From Pleodorina starrii (taxonomy: Eukaryota; Chlorophyta; Chlorophyceae; Chlamydomonadales; Volvocaceae), in the NCBI GenBank assembly GCA_030267565.1, contig BRXU01000004.1, forward strand, positions 1,802,001-1,866,000: 64,000 nucleotides of DNA, read 5' to 3'. Positions within the stretch are counted from its first letter, which is position 1. Each line of letters starts with the position of its first letter. The notes beneath the pieces were generated by a model. That model had not been told where the DNA came from, did no database searches, and saw nothing but the letters and a program-made list of their open reading frames with translations. Shown here piece by piece: positions 46,057 through 56,563 of this stretch. Both the position numbers and the translations under genes were made by a program.

Positions 46057-46498
46057 AGCAGAGCAGCGGCTCACCCCCCTCCCCACACACACATCCAATC
46101 CCGCAAGATCACAAACCAACCTCCTCGCAACAGCCAAAACCCCGGGCCCCTCTCGCGGCCCCACTTCGCTATCGGCCTGCTTTGCTTTCCTTTCTCGTCC
46201 TTCCCTCCCACTGCTCAAGGCTCACGCACACGACAGCGCTGTCCGCTTCCGGATCCAGCCGCCTGCATCAGGTCCAACCGCGAAACAGGCGCAGATGACC
46301 ACGACAGCGCCCGCGGCAATGCATCGTCTACCCCCCCCCTCCATCTCTCACCTGAACTCAACTCAACTCAACTGGGCAGCCAGCGTCCCTCTCCGCTCTC
46401 CCCTCACCTCCCCTCTCCTCTCCTCACCTCTCCTCACCTCTCCTCCGCTCCGCTTCACTGGTCAGTAGCAGCCAAAAGAATCAGCCCCCCCACCCCGC

Positions 46499-49120
46499 TC
46501 ACGCCTCCTCCCCCGACCCGTTCCCCGGGGGCCTCAACCCCACCCGCAGCCGGCTGCGCCCCGCCTTCATCTGCACCGTACCCACCTCCCAGCCCGCCCG
46601 CTCACACCCCTCCAGAAATGCTCCGAAACCCGCCTCAAGCGCCGCCAGGCTCACTCGCGCCAGCCGCAGCCCCTCCGCCGCCTCCGCCCCCATCTCCACA
46701 CCCGGCCCCGCTCCCGCTTCTGCATCCGCCGCCGCAGCGGCGGCCGCGGCGCCGCCGCCGCCGCCGTCCGTCCGCCAGTCCAGCCACGCCGCCTGCCACA
46801 CCGCCCGCAGCAAGTCCCGCGGCACGTGACCCTCCTTCAACATCACGTGTGCCGTACCGTCCCGCCAAACCAGCACGTACCCTTCCCCGTCGTACTCCGC
46901 CGCGTAGGCCTGCAGCACCCCCGCCGGCGGCAGCTCGCCCCTGCCGCCACCGCCGCCAAAGGCCTCCGCCGCGGTAACCCCCAGCCGCACGCGAGGCCGA
47001 ACGTCCCATGGGTCGGCGAACACCGGCTCCAGCGCGTTGCCCTCCGCCACGCCCGGCAGCGGCTGCCCGCGCACGGAGGCGGCCGCCAGCAGCGCGGCGC
47101 GCTTGAGGGAGAGGGAGGGGAAGGTAAGGGTGCGCAGGGCGCGGTAGCGGAGGGCGACGTGCACCGACTGGACGGCGGCCCAGGCGCTGACGACGCCGCC
47201 GGGGCTACCTGCGGGTACACACACGAACCAGACCGCAGCGCAAAGAAACGGAGACGAGGGGCGAGGGGCGAGAGGGATGGGTGGAAGTTATGAACCGCAG
47301 TTGAGGGACCGAGCGGCAGCTTGGGATACGCAGCGAGTGCAGGGAGCGGGACAGGGAGAAGAAGGGGAGGGGAGGGGAGGGCAGGGGAAGGGAGGGTGGG
47401 TGCGGGTGGGTGGTTGAACGGCAAAAGGGGGGGGTTATCCACGTATAGCCCGCAGTTCCCCGGGGAGCGGGGAGGGGGGGCGGGCGGGGTGCGCACCGGT
47501 TTGGTTCCGGTGCGCTTTGGTGTCCACAGCTGTGAGGACTGAGGCGGTGTGATGGGGCGGAATACGGTACAGTGCGGCACGCACCACGCAGCACGCAAGA
47601 GGAAGGGAAGAGAAGGGAACAAAGGAAGGAAGGAAGACAGGAAAGGAAAGGACAGCGGGATGTTGACAACGCAGCACGGCAGCCCTCGCCGCTCGCCGCT
47701 CACCGTTCTCCTCCAGCGCCCTCAGCAGTGCCACACTAGCCGCCAGCCCCGCCATCTGCGCCACCACCTCCCACACCTCCTCCTTGGCGGCCACCGCCCC
47801 CACGTTCTGGGCGCGCGCAAAGTGCGTCTGGATTACCCGGAACACCGGCTTGCCCATACCCTTGCCCAGCGCCTGCGCACGGAGGAGGCAGGTCCAGGTC
47901 CCAGGTCCAAGTCCACGTAAACCGACACACGGCACAGGGCCAGGGACGGGGACGGGGGACGGGGGACAGAGAGGGGCGTCGGAGGGAGGGGTAAGGAAAA
48001 AGATACCGCATCAGCGAAGGGACGGAGAGGGCGTGGGAAGGGGGCGTCAGAGGAGGGACGAGCGTCTCAGGAGCGCACACAATTTCTAGCGCCACAACCA
48101 GGACTGGGAGACGGCTGAGCGTGCACAGCAGGGAGATTGCAAGCGGGCGGGATGTGGGGGCACAGCTTCCCGCCCCGCCCCGCCCCAGCCCCGCCCCAGC
48201 CCCGCCCCGCCCACCTGGCAGAACTTTCCGGCACACGCCAGCAGCAGGAAGTTCTGCGGGTGGAGACTGGTGGCCACCTCCAGCCCCAGGCCGGCGGTGC
48301 TCAGCAGCTCAGCCACCAGGCGCCACCGCCGCGGGTCCTCATCGAACTCGGCGGAGAAGCGGCTGCGGAGGGAAGGGGGGACAGGGAAGGGTTGGAGGAA
48401 AGGGTGGCCGACGGCGCGGGAAAAGTCGACAGGGGCAGGCGAGGAGACGCACGGGGGGAGGGCAGTGGTTGGTCCGCAGCCTGCAGCAGCCAGCACAGCC
48501 CAGCGTGAGGAGCGTTTACCGACTGCAGTGGCGCATCCATCGGATCGGTATCGGATCGGTACCACCTCGCCTCACCTGCCCACGATGAGTCGCCCCAGCG
48601 CCCCCACACCGTCCTTGACGATCCATTTGATGGAAGCGGAGAGCGCCACGGTGGGGCCCGCGGGGACGCTGATGCCCACCGCTGCCAGCAGCGAGGACGT
48701 GACGAGCGAGTGGGACAGGTGGCCGGTCACGTGCGTGGGCAACGACCACAGTTGGTACGACAGGTAGTCGGGCGTGACGGAGGCGGGGTAGCCGGGGGGC
48801 AGGAACAGGTCGCGGATGTTGTCGGGGAGGGAGGCCAGGGGCGCCAGGGAGGGCGGTGGTTGTGTGGCGGTGGGTGTGGGTGTGGGAGGAGGGGCTGCGG
48901 AGGAGGAGGAGGGAGAGGAGGAGGAGGATGGCGAGGCCAGGAGGTCGTGTTCCTCAGCGCCGTGGATCTCGCTGAGAGTGTAGAGCGTGTGGGGAGGGGG
49001 CGGGGAGGGGCGGGGCGCGCCGGCGACGCCCTGCTGCGTCGTCGCGGCGCGTACGACGGCGCGGCGGTGGCACCGGAGTGCCGGCCCCGGAGCGCCCGGA
49101 AGGCCGGAGCGCAGTACCAT
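46499..49120 (-). CDS. RUS (root UVB sensitive / DUF647) family protein
   Basis: Four exons keep phase: 49120-48576, 48362-48215, 47872-47704 and 47208-46499. They give 523 residues from ATG 49120. The DUF647 core spans about residues 75-340: LFLPPGYPASVTPDYLSYQLW, then SLLAAVGI with an alpha-helical SIKWIVKDGVGALGRL, FDEDPRRWRLVAELLSTAG, and a membrane-like SPGGVVSAWAAVQSVHVALRYRALRTL. RUS1 and RUS2 of Arabidopsis act in early seedling development and low-dose UV-B signalling; other members are little studied and I cannot assign which RUS this is. The N-terminus is Arg/Ala-rich and may target a plastid or mitochondrion. The C-terminal 200 residues include an Ala/Gly run. A one-mismatch copy of the window's palindrome (47003-47014) gives FADPWD. 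Confidence 0.92.
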
Positions 49121-49389
49121 GGCTGGCTTTGCGGCGCGGAAGAAGGACGCCCAGGCGGTGCGCAGATGCGCCGGCGCGGAGCGCTGAGAAATGAGAAGGC
49201 GTGGTGTACCCCGAAAAAGTCAGCCGGTGCTCCAAACGGCTGGGAAGCTTGTTGCGCACGCTAGCCTGAGTAATTATGTCTGATCAAGGTATGCAGTTAT
49301 ATAAGTATTGTGTGATGTGGTAGCGACTTGAAAAAGATGGACAACAAATAAAACAGGATTCGCCCAAATCGGGCTGTGCAGCTGAACGA

Positions 49390-49815
49390 CCAACTTCCTG
49401 CAAAATGAAATGAGCTGCAACAATTGGGAAATAGTATAAATGTTGTGTTGGTGCAGAATGTGATTTCGCAGGGCAGCTGCGGGAGTCCACATGATTGCGC
49501 AGCACGCGCTTCACGCCTGACGAGAGACGACACTGCGACAACGCGTGCCCGCCGAACAGTTACAGGGCACGTATTGATGGTGAACAACGTGCAGATCCGC
49601 AGCTTGACAGGATGGTCGGGCAGGGTGGAGGTCGGGCGTGACGACGGTGGCGGACTTGCGGCAAAAGGTTGCGGCCCTCAACCCGCAGCTGTCCCGCTTC
49701 AAGATATTATACAAGTTAAAAGTATTCACCTCTGGCAAGTCCAGCGGCTGCGTCGCAGCGTCGGGACATTGTGCTCCGGTACGCCAAGACTCGCTTTCCG
49801 CCTACCTTTCGCGCG
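49390..49815 (+). pseudogene. Broken duplicate of the HRQ1 promoter, exon 1 and part of exon 2
   Basis: This stretch matches 56384-56808 in order: TATA-like TATAAAT (49435-49441), the GGGAGTCCACATGATTGCGC region, ATG 49577, the exon reading [32 protein letters not shown], and the beginning of exon 2 (CGGTACGCCAA). Relative to the intact gene it lacks about five bases after GTCGGG, which shifts the frame, and the donor AAGGTAAAT has become AAGTTAAAA. It is therefore a non-functional fragment created by a roughly 430-bp duplication, about 7 kb upstream of the parent. Confidence 0.88.
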
Positions 49816-51767
49816 CCCTGGGTGATGGCTGGTTGCTTGCCCCGCCCAGTTACCCTGCCTCTTAACCAGCCCAGTTATCCTGCGATGTTATCCGCCAGTT
49901 ACCCTACCTGCCAGTTACACTTCAGTTACCCTGGAAATCATCACCCTTGGCCCTTCCTAGGTAACCCTGTAGGCTAACCCGCTGCAATAGCAAATTCATC
50001 AGCATATACACAGTCTATCATCCCTGCAAATTACATGATGCAAGGAAACCGCTGCTGGGGGTCCTGCAGGGGAGGGAGAAAGGTTCATACCTGTTCATAC
50101 CCTCTGCTGCCTCAGTCAACACGAGCCAATCAGGGCTTATCATCAGTAGCTTTGAGCGCAGTGCGGCTAAAGGTTAGCGTTTCGACCATCACACAAACCA
50201 TGATTTGTATATACAGTTATTATACACCGTTAAAGGGCCCATACTTGTACGATACATGCCGCTGCTGTCTGTTGTCTAATACAACTTTCATTGAGCTCAT
50301 ATTCTGCTGTGTCGAATGGATATGCGTCGATACCGGTACGCTATACACCACGCAGCATGCAGATTAGGAGGCGCTCATTCAGATTAGGATATATAGAATA
50401 TAGAGTCACGGAATTTGTGGGGTCCAGTCATTGGTTCGGTTCGTACTCCAGACGGACAGACGGCAGGCTACCGTACTTCCACAGTAGGGTACTACAACAA
50501 CCACACCCACCAAAGCCACGCATCAAAGCCACCGCCCAGGCACCCCCCGCCTGACAGCGCCCAAAGCCGCCGAAGCACCTAGAGAGCTCCAAAAGCTGTC
50601 TCCCACCTACTAGGAATGCCCGACAGCACCTACGGCCGTGCACCAGAGCCGCCTCCCACCTCCCACTGTCCCGGGCTCCCGGCACTCTGCGTGATGACAA
50701 CACCAGGCAGCACCCAAAGCGCCGAAGTATACCGAGCTTTATACAAAAGCTGTTTCCAACCATCTAGGTGCGCCAAGCAGCGCCTAAAGTCGGCACAGCC
50801 ACCAAACCCGCCTCCCACCGTCCAGACACCAGACAACACCCATGGCCGCCACCACACGCCAAAGGCTCCCAAAGCCGCCTCCCACCGTGCGCCTCCCACC
50901 GGTAATCCAGACAGCACCCAAAGCCGCTAAAGCCGCCAAAAATAAATAAAACAAATAAAGTCATTATACCAAAGCTGTATTCCAACAAAGCTTCGGAGGA
51001 TCTGAAATCTGTCTCTGGCTGGCATGCCACGCATGACGGGCAATCAACCCCAAGTCACGAGGCTGTCTAAAGCTAGCTCCATCAGAGCTTCTGAAAGCTG
51101 CAGAAAACTCTTGGGCGACAACTTTTGCCCTATCTAACCGTCCGTGTATTTGTGCAAGACAGGCCTGTGTCTCGCGGTGGCTCTCAGAAACTCCGTGGCT
51201 CCGTCCCACGGCCCCTCCACGGCCATACGTGAGATTCCTACCTAGGGCTATCAAACCATACCTGCCTGAGCTCACAAACCGTTCGGACAGGCCCGTTCCC
51301 CGCCGCACGGAGGCCTTCAGCTTCGATATCCCCATCCTGCTAGATAACTTATACCTCAAATAAGCGTTAGTATACCCTTAAGGGTACCTCGAGCTTTTCA
51401 GTAACATACAGCCAACCCAAATATTCAGGTTAGCCAACACCACTCTACTTCAACAATCAACAGCCGGCACCCAGTCACACACACCGGCTTTAAGGGTCTA
51501 CGTAGCCCATCCCACGCATTCCCAAGGGCCACATGCAGGCCAAAACATTACGCTGCAGTTGTACGAGCAGAGAGTGGCAGCACGATCTAGGGCATCTAGC
51601 GTAGGCATTCCATCCCTGGACGCAAAATTCAATTATCGCCTTCGGTGTGGGTTTGCGTGTATCGAACCCTCGAACGTCACCGATGCTCTCGCGCGCGGGC
51701 TCTCTCGTGCGACTCGCTCTCGGCACAACAAATAAGGTGCGTCATCATCAGTGCAGGCCCATGTTAG
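49816..51767. other. Intergenic with degenerate tandem repeats
   Basis: CAGTTACCCT-type words recur at about 49845-49945. A loose tandem array with GCCGCCTCCCACC and AGACAGCACCCAAAGCC words fills about 50500-50940. The rest is AT-richer sequence with no supported gene. Confidence 0.45.
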
Positions 51768-51772
51768 TTACA
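51768..51772 (-). terminator. TGTAA poly(A) signal of the PAQR gene
   Basis: TTACA on the plus strand, only 21 bases past the stop codon, implying a very short 3' UTR; a second signal further downstream was not seen. Confidence 0.5.
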
Positions 51773-51792
51773 CCCAACCGTACAACCCCTGC

Positions 51793-52722
51793 CTATTTGC
51801 AGGAATACCACCGCTTCCAGTTGTCCCACAGAAACGCGAACTCCAGGGCGTGGCAGATCAGCACCCCGACATGCATCAACTGGTGAGAGTGACCCCACAC
51901 ATCGAATCGTCCGGGGAAGTGCCTCTGAGGCCAGGCCGTCGAAAACGCCCAGCCCGACAAGCTCAAGCCAACGAATACACCCACTGTGGCGCCGGATGAC
52001 AGGGTGAACTTGCCGTCTAGCGTGTCGCGGACAGTCGCGCAGGCCATGGGAAACCAGTAGCACAGAACAACGGTGCCCACGAATAACGCCTGCTTCCCGG
52101 GGTCCAGCAGATCGACCTCATCGGGCGTCTTGGCGAATGAGACCGTCGCTGTCAAGGCGACGCAAGCCGCGACCAGCGTGTTGGCCAGGCAGCCCCACCA
52201 CGGAAACACGAAGTAGCTGAGCGAGAACGCCAGCAGGATAGACACGTTGAAGATGCCAATCACGTCCATCTTGCGCCACTTGTTGAAGACGGGCCGCCGC
52301 ATGGAGGTGAACAGGTGGAATCCCACGCAGAACGGGAGGTGCAGCACAGTCGTCGACGTGAAGAGGGCGAATATGGGGATGGCGCCGGGATTCAGAGCCG
52401 TAATGGACACGTACACCGTGCCGATGATGGAGCCGACGCATGCCAGAATCATCGTCCAGCAGTTGATCGTCTCGGTATGCAGGCTGAACAGGCTCCATAG
52501 GTTATCTCTGTAGCTGCCGCCGCTCCTGTACATCCCAAGCACATATGGATGCCGCGCGTGCGAGGGCGCTTCCTCCGCACTAACGGGATACTTGTAAGGG
52601 TCAAACTCGCCGCCAGCATTGTGCTGTGTCCCCAACTTTATCGAGGATGCAGCATCAGTTTGAGGCTCTCCGATCACCGGGTTGCCGGAGACGCGCGCCT
52701 TACTACTCTTTTCGTCGATCAT
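51793..52722 (-). CDS. PAQR (progestin/adipoQ receptor, HlyIII-like) membrane protein
   Basis: A single uninterrupted exon codes for 309 residues from ATG 52722 to TAG 51793-51795. The family pattern is clear: the SLHTETINCWTM motif (residues 80-91); a region with spaced histidines LHLPFCVGFH; FNKWRKMDVIGIFN; several hydrophobic segments (about seven in total); and the C-terminal RFDVWGHSHQLMHVGVLICH (272-291), whose HQLMH histidines fit the metal site of ADIPOR/Izh proteins. PAQR proteins are seven-helix membrane proteins with a zinc-dependent, ceramidase-like active site. The cytosolic N-terminus of about 70 residues is polar. It is the only intron-free gene among the intron-rich genes here; retroposition or simple intron loss could explain that. 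Confidence 0.93.
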   Translation of the reverse strand: MIDEKSSKARVSGNPVIGEPQTDAASSIKLGTQHNAGGEFDPYKYPVSAEEAPSHARHPYVLGMYRSGGSYRDNLWSLFSLHTETINCWTMILACVGSIIGTVYVSITALNPGAIPIFALFTSTTVLHLPFCVGFHLFTSMRRPVFNKWRKMDVIGIFNVSILLAFSLSYFVFPWWGCLANTLVAACVALTATVSFAKTPDEVDLLDPGKQALFVGTVVLCYWFPMACATVRDTLDGKFTLSSGATVGVFVGLSLSGWAFSTAWPQRHFPGRFDVWGHSHQLMHVGVLICHALEFAFLWDNWKRWYSCK

Positions 52723-54173
52723 CCTTTCCGGCGTACCTATTTTCTAAGTGCGCTGGCACCCTGCGAGTAGAACGAGCGCCAGCAGCGCGTCCGACCAGGC
52801 GAGTTGCCAGAATCATCACTCTGGGAAAACGGGCGGGGTATGAAACTCCGTATTCTTGGGTGGCTATTCTCCGTAAAGTAACCGCACTTTACGGAGACTC
52901 TACGGAGACTCTACGAAGAGCATTTTCACGGAATAAAAACCACAATAAATACCGATTGTGGTTTACCCTGAATTGGTCCTGAGACCAATTAAGGTGAAGC
53001 ACTGGTGGGGGGAGGCTTCTAGTGACGTACACCCCGAAAAGTGTTAGATATCCAATCTTACTGCTTGTCTTGCAATTCTGCTTATGGCCAAATGAGAGTT
53101 ACGCAGAGCGCTTACGGGTTACGGCTAATGAAAAGCGCGCCACATTTCACGATGTGTCGCAAACTGTCGCAAAGGATTCAAGGCGGGACGAAGCAAAACA
53201 CAAGGGCCTACAAAACGGTTTACATGATATACATGCCCAAATACTAAAATTATGCAAATGCAAATGGAGGATGCGCACACCAGTCCTGGAGGCAATCGGT
53301 ACCTTCCGCAAGCATACGGTACGCAAATACCGGTCTCACTGGTGCGCAAGTACACCTCAGTGGAGAGCGCAGAGACGCAGAGGATGACATGAAGTGCGAA
53401 TGGCGGCTATTAAGGAGTGATAGCGACGAATTTGGAAGACTGTGGATCGGCAGAACGCTTCGACCGCCGAGTTTTTGGACTGGCTCACTCGCTGCGGGCG
53501 TGGCGAGACGTGGGCGGATCTGCCTCAAATGTGAACTATACCTAAAGCAATACAAGCGTACGTCCGTAACCGGAAAGGAGCAGAGAGCCGAAGGACGTCA
53601 CCACGTACGTGAAAGGCCTGCGGCGATCCCGGAATTTGGTTGCGCCATGGGTGTTTGGGCGGGGCTCGGTCAAAGTCGTAGCAGCCTGCGACGTATGAAA
53701 CGACTAGATTCCCAGGGCGGATATACCGTATCCGGGACCGCGCGTAATACCGCAGAGACGGTATGGTTGCCATGGTGTAAAATGTTTGGGCAATGTTGCC
53801 ATCCGCTTTGTATCTATCAATCTACTATGTGATGTGGGCGTGTGGGGCGGGGCCGAAGTAGCTAGGGGCCACGAATGCGGAAGACGTTACACAGGAAGTG
53901 AAGCAGCAGAGCTGACAGACGGCGAGGTGGGGACCTGCGGCAAGGCAGAGAGCGCCGTGGAGGCGTCCCCCACCTTCTTTCCACCCTTCCCGCACGGGAC
54001 CTGAGGCAAACCCGCCACCGGCGAAGATCAGACACGGCCACAGGGAGACGCAGTAGCAGCTGCCTACTCGACAAAACTAAGGCCTGGTGCCAGCCACTGG
54101 AGTGGTCGAACAGGAAGGCAACCCCACCGAGACGATCCGCCGGCAAATGAAACCAACCTGCCTAAAGCTAACC
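52723..54173. other. Intergenic with a retroelement scar
   Basis: Holds the PAQR promoter. Apart from the 45-base repeat at 52961-53005, no repeat family or gene is recognised; ORFs of up to 147 codons lack motifs. Confidence 0.4.
52961..53005 (-). repeat. 45-base repeat with hairpin, copy 1 (possible primer-binding region)
   Basis: GTTTACCCTG then AATTGGTC-CTGA-GACCAATT (a perfect 8-bp-stem hairpin) then AAGG and GCACTGG. The same series recurs at 56111-56156. Confidence 0.6.
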
Positions 54174-54840
54174 AGCCGCTGCCCCGGCCGCAGTACCGGC
54201 GGTGCAGCCACCTCTGCCGCCCAACCACGGCCAGACGGCGGGTCGCACCCAGGCGGCCGGCAACATCCACGGCACCCACACGGAGGTGGGCATGGGTCGG
54301 AAACTGCCTGTTCCTGTTCCTGTTCATGAAAACCGACACGCACATTTCATGCATGCAGGAGTAGTTTGATTCCCTTGTGCCATACATTGAAACTTGCGGG
54401 CTGGCACTGACTCAGCATTTCGTATTCTGGTTATGCTCCCCGGCAAAGAATCGGTCTCACACTTCCTGCTCGGTATGACGGCGCACATCCCCGTATTGCA
54501 AAAGGAATGCTGCTCGCAAGACAGGCAAAGTGAGGACTTCATTTTTGTCGGCGTACGACTTTAGTAACGCCTGGCTTTCCCCGTCAACCAGAATACGAAA
54601 TGCAGAGTCGGTGCCAGCCCGCAAGTTTGCATGTATTGGACAAGGGAATCAAACCACGTGCATGAAATGTGCGTGTCGGTTGTCCCGTGAAACTCAACAG
54701 GAACAGGCAGTTTCCGACCCATGCCCACCTCCGTGTGGGTGCCGTGGATGTTGCCGGCCGCCTGGGTGCGACCCGCCGTCTGGCCGTTGTTGGGCGGCAG
54801 AGGTGGCTGCACCGCCGGTACTGCGGCCGGGGCAGCGGCT
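54174..54840. repeat. About 257-bp-arm inverted duplication of gag sequence
   Basis: Arms 54174-54432 and 54586-54840 are reverse complements with some mismatches and small indels, around a 153-base spacer. The right arm is part of the gag remnant (-), read through VEFHGTTDTH and CTWFDSLVQYMQTC. The left arm is the same segment turned around, so a piece of the element was duplicated in inverted orientation. Confidence 0.8.
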
Positions 54841-56006
54841 GGGGCCGCGGCCGGAACATCGGCCGGCTGCTGCCAATGGTGCTGCTGCTGCTGCTGCTGC
54901 TCACGCGCCCATGGGTCGTAGAACAATGCTGGCGGCATGTCCGGGTGCGCTGCTGCGGCCGCCTGCAGATAGGAGACGGCCGGCTGCGGGACGCCGTTGC
55001 TGGGTCCCGGGCCGCTCTGGGCGCTTTTGTGCGCCTGCCTCCGGTTGTCCAGGGCCCGGAGCTTCTACGAGCGCGGCCACTGCCTGAACTCTTCATCCGG
55101 CATCGAGTGGACTCCCGACTGCAGGAGCCCCGCCAGCAGCTCCTCCCAGATAAGGTAATTTTGAAGGTGTCAACGAAGTTTTAGTTGTACAGGATGTCGC
55201 ACGTCCGCCATATATCTCTGGTGGCGAAATGGTGGAACTGTTTGACCTGTGCCGCGTACAGAAGGCGGGTGATCGGGTACCGCGGCTCCTGTGGCGCTGA
55301 CCCCTCCCCTGGAGAGCCTGCAGCCGCCTGCTGGTTGTGCCCCGCCGGCCTGGGCAGCGGCGCCGGTGTTGGGCGCCGCGTCCTGGGGTGGCGGCGTGTT
55401 GTCGTTGGCCGGCTGCTCACCGCCGGTAAGTTTCAACTGGAAGTTCAGCTGCACCGTTGACGCCACCACAGGATTGGACTCAACCTCGTGACCAGCCTCA
55501 AGCCTCTGTGCCTCCAGCCGCGCCTGGTTCGGAAGCCCTGCGCGTGTGCGTAGCCCCCCACACATTCTGCCTGCCATGAGCTTTACTCTGGTGTCTGCTG
55601 CTCCGTCGGTCTCCCACACATTCATGGGGACTTGCCTACAGCTGCAGGCTGCATCCGTGCCTCCAGCAACCGCACTGCAGCCCGCTACCGGCGTCCCAGG
55701 CCCCCTGCACAGCCCGCTCGAGCACATTTTGGCTCTGCTGCACTTGCCGCGCGTCCTCACTTCGCAACGAGCTAGACCAGGTGGGGCCACCCTGCCCCAT
55801 AACGCCATGAGCCGTTCCTGCTCAGGCCGCGACCCATCGATAGACGCGGCAACGCTCTCCTGAAGTGTCGCAATCTGGCCCAGGTATGCGCTGATGACGC
55901 TCCTTGAAGACTGTGCAGCTAATGGCCGCCTGCTCGGTCCGTCCATGCTGAATGCCCTCCCCCCCCCGCAAGGGGTATGTTGGCTGTGACAATGACTGGA
56001 GCACAC
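54561..56006 (-). pseudogene. Degenerate gag of an LTR retrotransposon
   Basis: Three minus-strand frames together resemble an LTR-element gag: 56006 to about 55430 (LGQIATLQESVAASIDG, typical of a leading coiled coil), about 55420-55181 (RYPITRLLYAAQVKQFHHF) and 54938-54561 (Gln-rich linker, then KLPVPVEFHGTTDTH, WFDSLVQYMQTCGL and FVFWLTGKARRY, the capsid pattern P..F.G...WL..Y....L.G.AR). Frameshifts between the pieces and the missing pol region show it is dead. No protease, RT or integrase follows. Confidence 0.65.
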
Positions 56007-56110
56007 CTACGAAGACAATGATGCCACAACATATAGCGTTCGGCAGGCCGCAATGGAGCCCTTTCCCTTTACTAACGCGTGTTTCCCGTCACTATGACAC
56101 AGCCCTCATA

Positions 56111-56156
56111 GTTTACCCGGAATTGGTCCTGAAACCAATGAAGGGTTAAGCACTGG
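56111..56156 (-). repeat. 45-base repeat with hairpin, copy 2 (possible primer-binding region)
   Basis: On the minus strand this reads ...CCCTTCATTGGTTTCAGGACC..., where a CA end followed by TGG would fit the junction of a 5' LTR with a tRNA primer-binding site. It stands about 105 bases upstream of the gag remnant at 56006, which is the expected position. The identity of the tRNA is not proposed. Confidence 0.4.
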
Positions 56157-56429
56157 CGGCGTTGTGGGCTGCGCCTAAACCTCGCCGCCGTCGGCCCGTC
56201 GCCTAAACCTCGCCCGTACGCCCGAGTTCGGAAGGGCCCGATGCCATGTGCTACCGGTCGCGTGACAAACTTGCACCAAGTTGAACTGTTCACCAATATT
56301 TTTGCATGTACCGCAGATTAAGGTTGCTGCTCGAAATGTATTACTGCAAACTCAGGGTCAGCGAGTTCAAACCGCCAAATTGCACCAACTTCCTGCAGAA
56401 TAAAATGAACTTCAACAATTGGAAAATAG

Positions 56430-56436
56430 TATAAAT
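56430..56436 (+). promoter_or_regulatory. HRQ1: TATA-like box of the HRQ1 gene
   Basis: TATAAAT lies 128 bases before the ATG and is conserved in the duplicated fragment at 49435-49441. Confidence 0.5.
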
Positions 56437-56563
56437 ATTGTATTGTGACTTCGCAGCGTAGTTGCGGGAGTCCACATGATTGCGCAGCACGCGCTTCACG
56501 CCTGACGAGAGACGATACTGCGACGACGCGTGCCCGCCGAGCAGTTGCAGGGCAAATGTTCGG

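Larger units (their letters stand above)
44466..46498. other. Convergent intergenic region with two palindrome copies
   Basis: Contains the 3' UTRs of the WBP2-like (+) and RUS (-) genes. A plus-strand TGTAA near 45456 is the only poly(A) signal candidate noticed, about 990 bases after the WBP2-like stop. CT-rich CCTCACCTCTCCT repeats run from about 46385 to 46445. No gene is supported. Confidence 0.4.

Noticed and set aside
54906..54917. Further copy of the GACCC-RY-GGGTC motif
   Set aside because: Two mismatches in the left half; the related word at 47003-47014 has one mismatch. Neither was counted among the exact copies.
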